A stretch of DNA of 11,197 bases, from the NCBI GenBank assembly GCA_023390395.1, contig JAEWCY010000281.1, positions 1 to 11,197 of the forward strand, given 5' to 3'. Of the stretch, positions 8,879 to 11,197 are shown one piece after another (within the stretch, counting starts at the first letter, position 1; every line of letters starts with the position of its first letter). The position numbers and the translations under genes were made by a program. This stretch comes from Pseudomonadota bacterium. Lineage in GTDB: Bacteria; Desulfobacterota; Desulfovibrionia; Desulfovibrionales; Desulfovibrionaceae. A model generated the notes under the pieces. That model saw only the letters and a program-made list of their open reading frames with translations. It did no database searches and had not been told where the DNA came from.

Positions 8879-9964
8879 TCAGGAGAGCGACAGCATGCGG
8901 GCCACGGCCCGGCGGGCCCGGCCGGCCACGTCCTCGGGCACGCGGACGCGGTTCGGCGCCCTGCCCTCGGCCAGCCCCTCCAGGGCGCGCAGCACGGACA
9001 GGGGCCTTGTCCTATACATGTTGGCGCACACGGCCTGGTGCGGCGAAAGGGAGACCACGAGCTTGTCCGGGTGGCGCGCCGCCAGCCGGGACACCAGGTT
9101 GACCTCGGTGCCCACGGCCCACTTGCTGCCGGCCGGCGCATCAGCCACGGCGCGCGCGATGGCCTCGGTGGAGCCGTGGGCGTCGGCCGCCTGGATGAGG
9201 TCGATGGGACATTCCGGGTGCACGATGACGTTGATGCCGGGCTCCTTCCTGCGCCAGTCGGCCACGTCCATGACGTCGAACATCTGGTGGACCACGCAGA
9301 AGCCGTCCCAGAGGTAGACCTTGGCCCGGCGCACGGCCTCGGCCGCGTGGCCGCCCAGATCCTTGTCCCGGTCCCAGACCAGCATGCGGTCCAGGGGCAC
9401 GCCGAGCTCATAGGCGGTGATGCGGCCGAGATGCTCGTCGGGAAAGAAAAAGACCCGCTCGCCCTGGGAAAACGCCCATTCCACGATCCTGCGGGCGTTG
9501 GACGAGGTGCACACCGTGCCGCCCCGGTCGGCCACGAAGGCTTTGAGCGCGGCCGAGGAATTGACGTAGGAAATGGGCACGACCCGGCCCGGGACGACGG
9601 CGGTCAGCCGCTCCCAGGCGTACTCCAGGGCGTCGGGCGTGGCCATGTCGGCCATGGAGCAGCCGGCGGCCAGTTCCGGCAGGATCACGGACTGGTCCGG
9701 CCCGGTGAGCATGTCGGCCGTCTCGGCCATGAAGTGCACGCCGCAAAAGACGATATGGCGGGCGGTGGCCCCGGCCGCCAGCCGGGCCAGGCCCAGCGAG
9801 TCGCCCACGGCGTCGGCCACGGAAACCACGGCGTCGCGCTGGTAGTGGTGGGCCAGGATGAGGAGGTCGCGCCCGAAGCGGTCCTTGAGGGCGGCGATGC
9901 GCGAAAGCACCTCCTCCTCGGTCCAGTCCCGGGCATCGGACGGGAATTGCGTCACGGCCTGCAT
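8879..9964 (-). CDS. nadA: Quinolinate synthase A, long Bacillus-type [4Fe-4S] enzyme
   Basis: A 361-residue enzyme condensing iminoaspartate with dihydroxyacetone phosphate to quinolinate in de novo NAD synthesis. Seen: LAHHYQ (37-42), YVNSSAALKA (133-142), VCTSSNA (151-157), FPDEHLG (174-180), HPEC (249-252), GTEVNLV (285-291). The likely cluster ligands are Cys102 (AAGCSMAD), Cys223 (WDGFCVVH) and Cys313 (AVCANM); the spacing of 121 and 90 closely follows B. subtilis NadA (Cys110, 230, 320) rather than the short Thermotoga type. The start is placed at MQAVTQ because AGGGAG lies 5 nt upstream; an in-frame ATG 60 nt further up has no such site and would fall in the promoter. It is the first gene of the minus-strand cluster. 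nadB and nadC, the usual neighbours, are not in the window. Confidence 0.95.
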   Translation of the reverse strand: MQAVTQFPSDARDWTEEEVLSRIAALKDRFGRDLLILAHHYQRDAVVSVADAVGDSLGLARLAAGATARHIVFCGVHFMAETADMLTGPDQSVILPELAAGCSMADMATPDALEYAWERLTAVVPGRVVPISYVNSSAALKAFVADRGGTVCTSSNARRIVEWAFSQGERVFFFPDEHLGRITAYELGVPLDRMLVWDRDKDLGGHAAEAVRRAKVYLWDGFCVVHQMFDVMDVADWRRKEPGINVIVHPECPIDLIQAADAHGSTEAIARAVADAPAGSKWAVGTEVNLVSRLAARHPDKLVVSLSPHQAVCANMYRTRPLSVLRALEGLAEGRAPNRVRVPEDVAGRARRAVARMLSLS

Positions 9965-10014
9965 GGAGACTCCCTGATCCGGCCGCTGCGGGCGGCCGGG
10001 TCGAATCCACATCA

Positions 10015-10024
10015 ATTTGGTCAA
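10015..10024 (-). promoter_or_regulatory. TTGACCAAAT motif upstream of nadA, shared with the ABC ATPase promoter
   Basis: The minus strand reads TTGACCAAAT here, 60 nt before the nadA start codon; the identical 10-mer stands 58 nt before the ABC ATPase start (979-970). In both cases GATGT follows within a few bases and a TAYTAT box precedes by 4 or 7 nt. Unlike the ATPase site, this copy is not part of a good dyad, since only the inner half is symmetric. It is a candidate binding site for a common regulator. Confidence 0.35.
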
Positions 10025-10028
10025 GAAA

Positions 10029-10055
10029 ATAATATCGCTTCCCGGGCGGCGTCAA
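10029..10055 (-). promoter_or_regulatory. Candidate promoter of the nadA-nifS-xdhC-cysE cluster
   Basis: On the minus strand TTGACG (10055-10050) and TATTAT (10034-10029) are separated by 15 nt; TTATTT at a 17-nt spacing is an overlapping alternative -10. It is the only promoter-like sequence I see upstream of nadA, and gaps of 14, 94 and 32 nt downstream allow one transcript for all four genes. Confidence 0.4.
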
Positions 10056-10059
10056 TATA

Positions 10060-10080
10060 TTTATACTAGCACAGTATGAA
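10060..10080. promoter_or_regulatory. 21-bp dyad between nadA and the PP-loop gene
   Basis: ATACT and AGTAT arms around AGCAC, extended by TT/AA, pair at 7 of the 8 outer positions. It overlaps the TATACT -10 candidate of the rightward gene and lies just upstream of the nadA -35, so a bound protein could affect both divergent promoters. The regulator is unknown. Confidence 0.4.
10062..10067 (+). promoter_or_regulatory. Candidate -10 box for the PP-loop/DUF814-like gene
   Basis: TATACT matches 5 of 6 consensus -10 bases and stands 72 nt before the start codon. No convincing -35 is found 16-18 nt upstream (TTCCCG at 10039-10044), so an activator or a different start point is possible. Confidence 0.3.
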
Positions 10081-10138
10081 ATAAGGGCGACCCGGGATTC
10101 CCTCGCCGCGCCCGCGACATCCCCAGGCGGAGGCAGCC

Positions 10139-11194
10139 ATGGCCAAGGCAATCCTGCTCCTGTCCGGCGGGCTCGACAGCGGCCTGGCCGGAAAGATCCT
10201 GCTCTCCTGCGGCATCGAGGTGACGGCGCTGCACGCCACCTCGCCCTTTTGCCGCTGCTCGGGGCACGGCGGCGGCTGCGCCGCGGCCGCGCGCATGGCG
10301 GCGCAGCTCGGCATTCCGCTCAGGACCGTGGCCAAGGGCGAGGCGTATTGGGAAATCGTGAAAAACCCGCGCTTCGGCCGGGGCAGCGGCGTCAATCCCT
10401 GCGTCGACTGCCGCATCCACGTCCTTTCGCTGGCCCGGGAGATGATGGAAGCGTCGGGCGCGCTGTTCGTGGCCACGGGCGAGGTGCTGGGCCAGCGCCC
10501 CATGTCCCAGCACCGCCGGGCGTTGGCCCGCATCGAACGGGAATCGGGCCTGGCCGGCCGGCTGCTGCGGCCGCTGTCGGCCCGCCTTTTCCCGCCGACC
10601 GAGGCCGAGCGCCAGGGCATCGTGCCGCGCTGGAAGCTCCTAGCCATCGAGGGCCGCAGCCGCAGGCCGCAGATGGAGCTGGCCCGGGAACTGGCCCTTG
10701 GCGACTATCCCTGCCCGGCCGGCGGCTGCCTGCTGACGGACCCGCAGTTCAGCTGCCGCGTGCGGGAGATGCTCGCCCGCGAACCGGACAGCCGCCTGGC
10801 CGACGCGGCGCTGCTCATCCACGGCCGGCACTACCGGCTCCCGGACGGGGCGCGGCTGGCGATCGGCCGCAACGAGAAGGACAACCGGGCCATCGCCGCC
10901 TTGGCCCGGCCCGGCGACGCCCTACTCGTGCCGGTCGCGGGCAAAGGCCCGACCGGGCTTTGCCGGCCGGGCACGGAGGCGGCCATATGCACGGCGGCCG
11001 GACTCGTCGCGGGCTACGGCAAGGGCGTGACGCGCCTTTCGCTCACGCGCCCGGGCGAATCCCTTGGTCGGACCCTGGCCGACTTCTCTCCCCTCGCCCC
11101 CGAACAAGCCGAACCCTGGCGCATCGCCCGCAAGGAAAACCCGCCCCCATCCCCCCCATCCAGGGGGCCCGGGGGGGATGATCCCCCCCGGTAG
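10139..11194 (+). CDS. PP-loop ATPase, tRNA-thiolation type, with C-terminal DUF814-like domain
   Basis: A 351-residue protein of the ThiI/MnmA-related PP-loop ATPases. Seen: the ATP-binding SGGLDS motif (9-14); a cysteine cluster CRCSGHGGGC (38-47); NPCVDCR (86-92), recalling the NPCxxC region of 2-thiouridylases; TGEVLGQRPMSQH (113-125), comparable to the ThiI GxSLGQxxSQ segment; and PCPAGGCLLTD (191-201). From about residue 215 the sequence (HGRHYRLP, IGRNEKDN, GPTGL) resembles the DUF814/NFACT-R RNA-binding fold. The likely activity is adenylation and sulfuration of a tRNA uridine, possibly with an Fe-S cluster on the paired cysteines; the exact target is not evident. Start follows GGAGG by 5 nt. 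The last codons (about residues 339-351) are read through a palindromic repeat, so the tail PPPSPPSRGPGG is probably not a conserved part. It diverges from nadA. Confidence 0.8.
   Translation: MAKAILLLSGGLDSGLAGKILLSCGIEVTALHATSPFCRCSGHGGGCAAAARMAAQLGIPLRTVAKGEAYWEIVKNPRFGRGSGVNPCVDCRIHVLSLAREMMEASGALFVATGEVLGQRPMSQHRRALARIERESGLAGRLLRPLSARLFPPTEAERQGIVPRWKLLAIEGRSRRPQMELARELALGDYPCPAGGCLLTDPQFSCRVREMLAREPDSRLADAALLIHGRHYRLPDGARLAIGRNEKDNRAIAALARPGDALLVPVAGKGPTGLCRPGTEAAICTAAGLVAGYGKGVTRLSLTRPGESLGRTLADFSPLAPEQAEPWRIARKENPPPSPPSRGPGGDDPPR
11153..11191. repeat. 39-bp two-hairpin palindromic repeat, copy B (3' end of the PP-loop gene)
   Basis: CCCCC-ATCCA-GGGGG (11153-11167), a single C, then a perfect 23-bp odd palindrome (11169-11191) with arms CCGGGGGGGAT and ATCCCCCCCGG around a central G. 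The architecture is identical to copy A at 7630-7668, with a G-C pair replaced by its mirror in the stem. It is translated as the C-terminal codons of the PP-loop gene, and the TAG stop begins on the base right after the palindrome. It may also act as a terminator-like hairpin for that gene. Confidence 0.75.
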
Positions 11195-11197
11195 GGG

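Noticed and set aside
9965..10024. N-terminal extension of NadA by 20 residues from an upstream in-frame ATG
   Set aside because: The extension is Pro/Arg/Gln-rich with no ribosome binding site, and its ATG falls inside the TTGACCAAAT motif at the predicted transcription start. AGGGAG positions the internal ATG at 9964.

Overview
The window is very GC-rich (around 70% by eye) and tightly packed. It holds eight protein-coding genes with clear homology-type motifs and no RNA genes, CRISPR array or insertion sequence that I can see. The gene content (long Bacillus-type quinolinate synthase, XdhC-type maturation factor, PP-loop thiolase-like protein fused to a DUF814-like domain, multi-sensor hybrid kinase) and base composition suggest a high-GC sulfate-reducing Desulfovibrionaceae-like bacterium. 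That placement is inference from general knowledge, not a search.

Layout, left to right. An extremely C-rich tract (1-38) lies just past the 3' end of a minus-strand NitT/TauT-type ABC ATPase (85-921) whose catalytic motifs are unusually degraded. A 332-bp gene-free stretch (922-1253) carries the ATPase promoter with a 26-bp dyad, and the cysK promoter with a second, unrelated 26-bp dyad. cysK (1254-2210, +) is followed by a strong GC hairpin and then by a 1021-residue membrane hybrid histidine kinase (2491-5556, +) with its own promoter. The kinase converges, with only 20 bp between stops, on a minus-strand cluster read from right to left: nadA (9964-8879), nifS-like cysteine desulfurase (8864-7707), xdhC (7612-6551), cysE (6518-5577). 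Divergent from nadA is a PP-loop/DUF814-like protein (10139-11194, +), probably a tRNA-thiolation type enzyme.

The genes form a plausible sulfur-handling neighbourhood. CysE and CysK make cysteine; CysE ends in the C-terminal Gly-Ile that docks into CysK in other bacteria. The NifS-like desulfurase mobilises cysteine sulfur. The likely consumers are beside it: the [4Fe-4S] enzyme NadA, the Moco-sulfuration chaperone XdhC, and the cysteine-rich PP-loop protein. The grouping and roles are inference.

The most unusual signals are: (1) a 39-bp two-hairpin repeat present twice (7630-7668 and 11153-11191) with identical module lengths and a compensatory base-pair change, one copy inside the nifS-xdhC gap and the other forming the C-terminal codons of the PP-loop gene; (2) a shared promoter layout upstream of the ABC ATPase and nadA, 9 kb apart, including an identical 10-mer TTGACCAAAT at nearly the same distance from the start codon; and (3) the ABC ATPase with four non-canonical catalytic positions.
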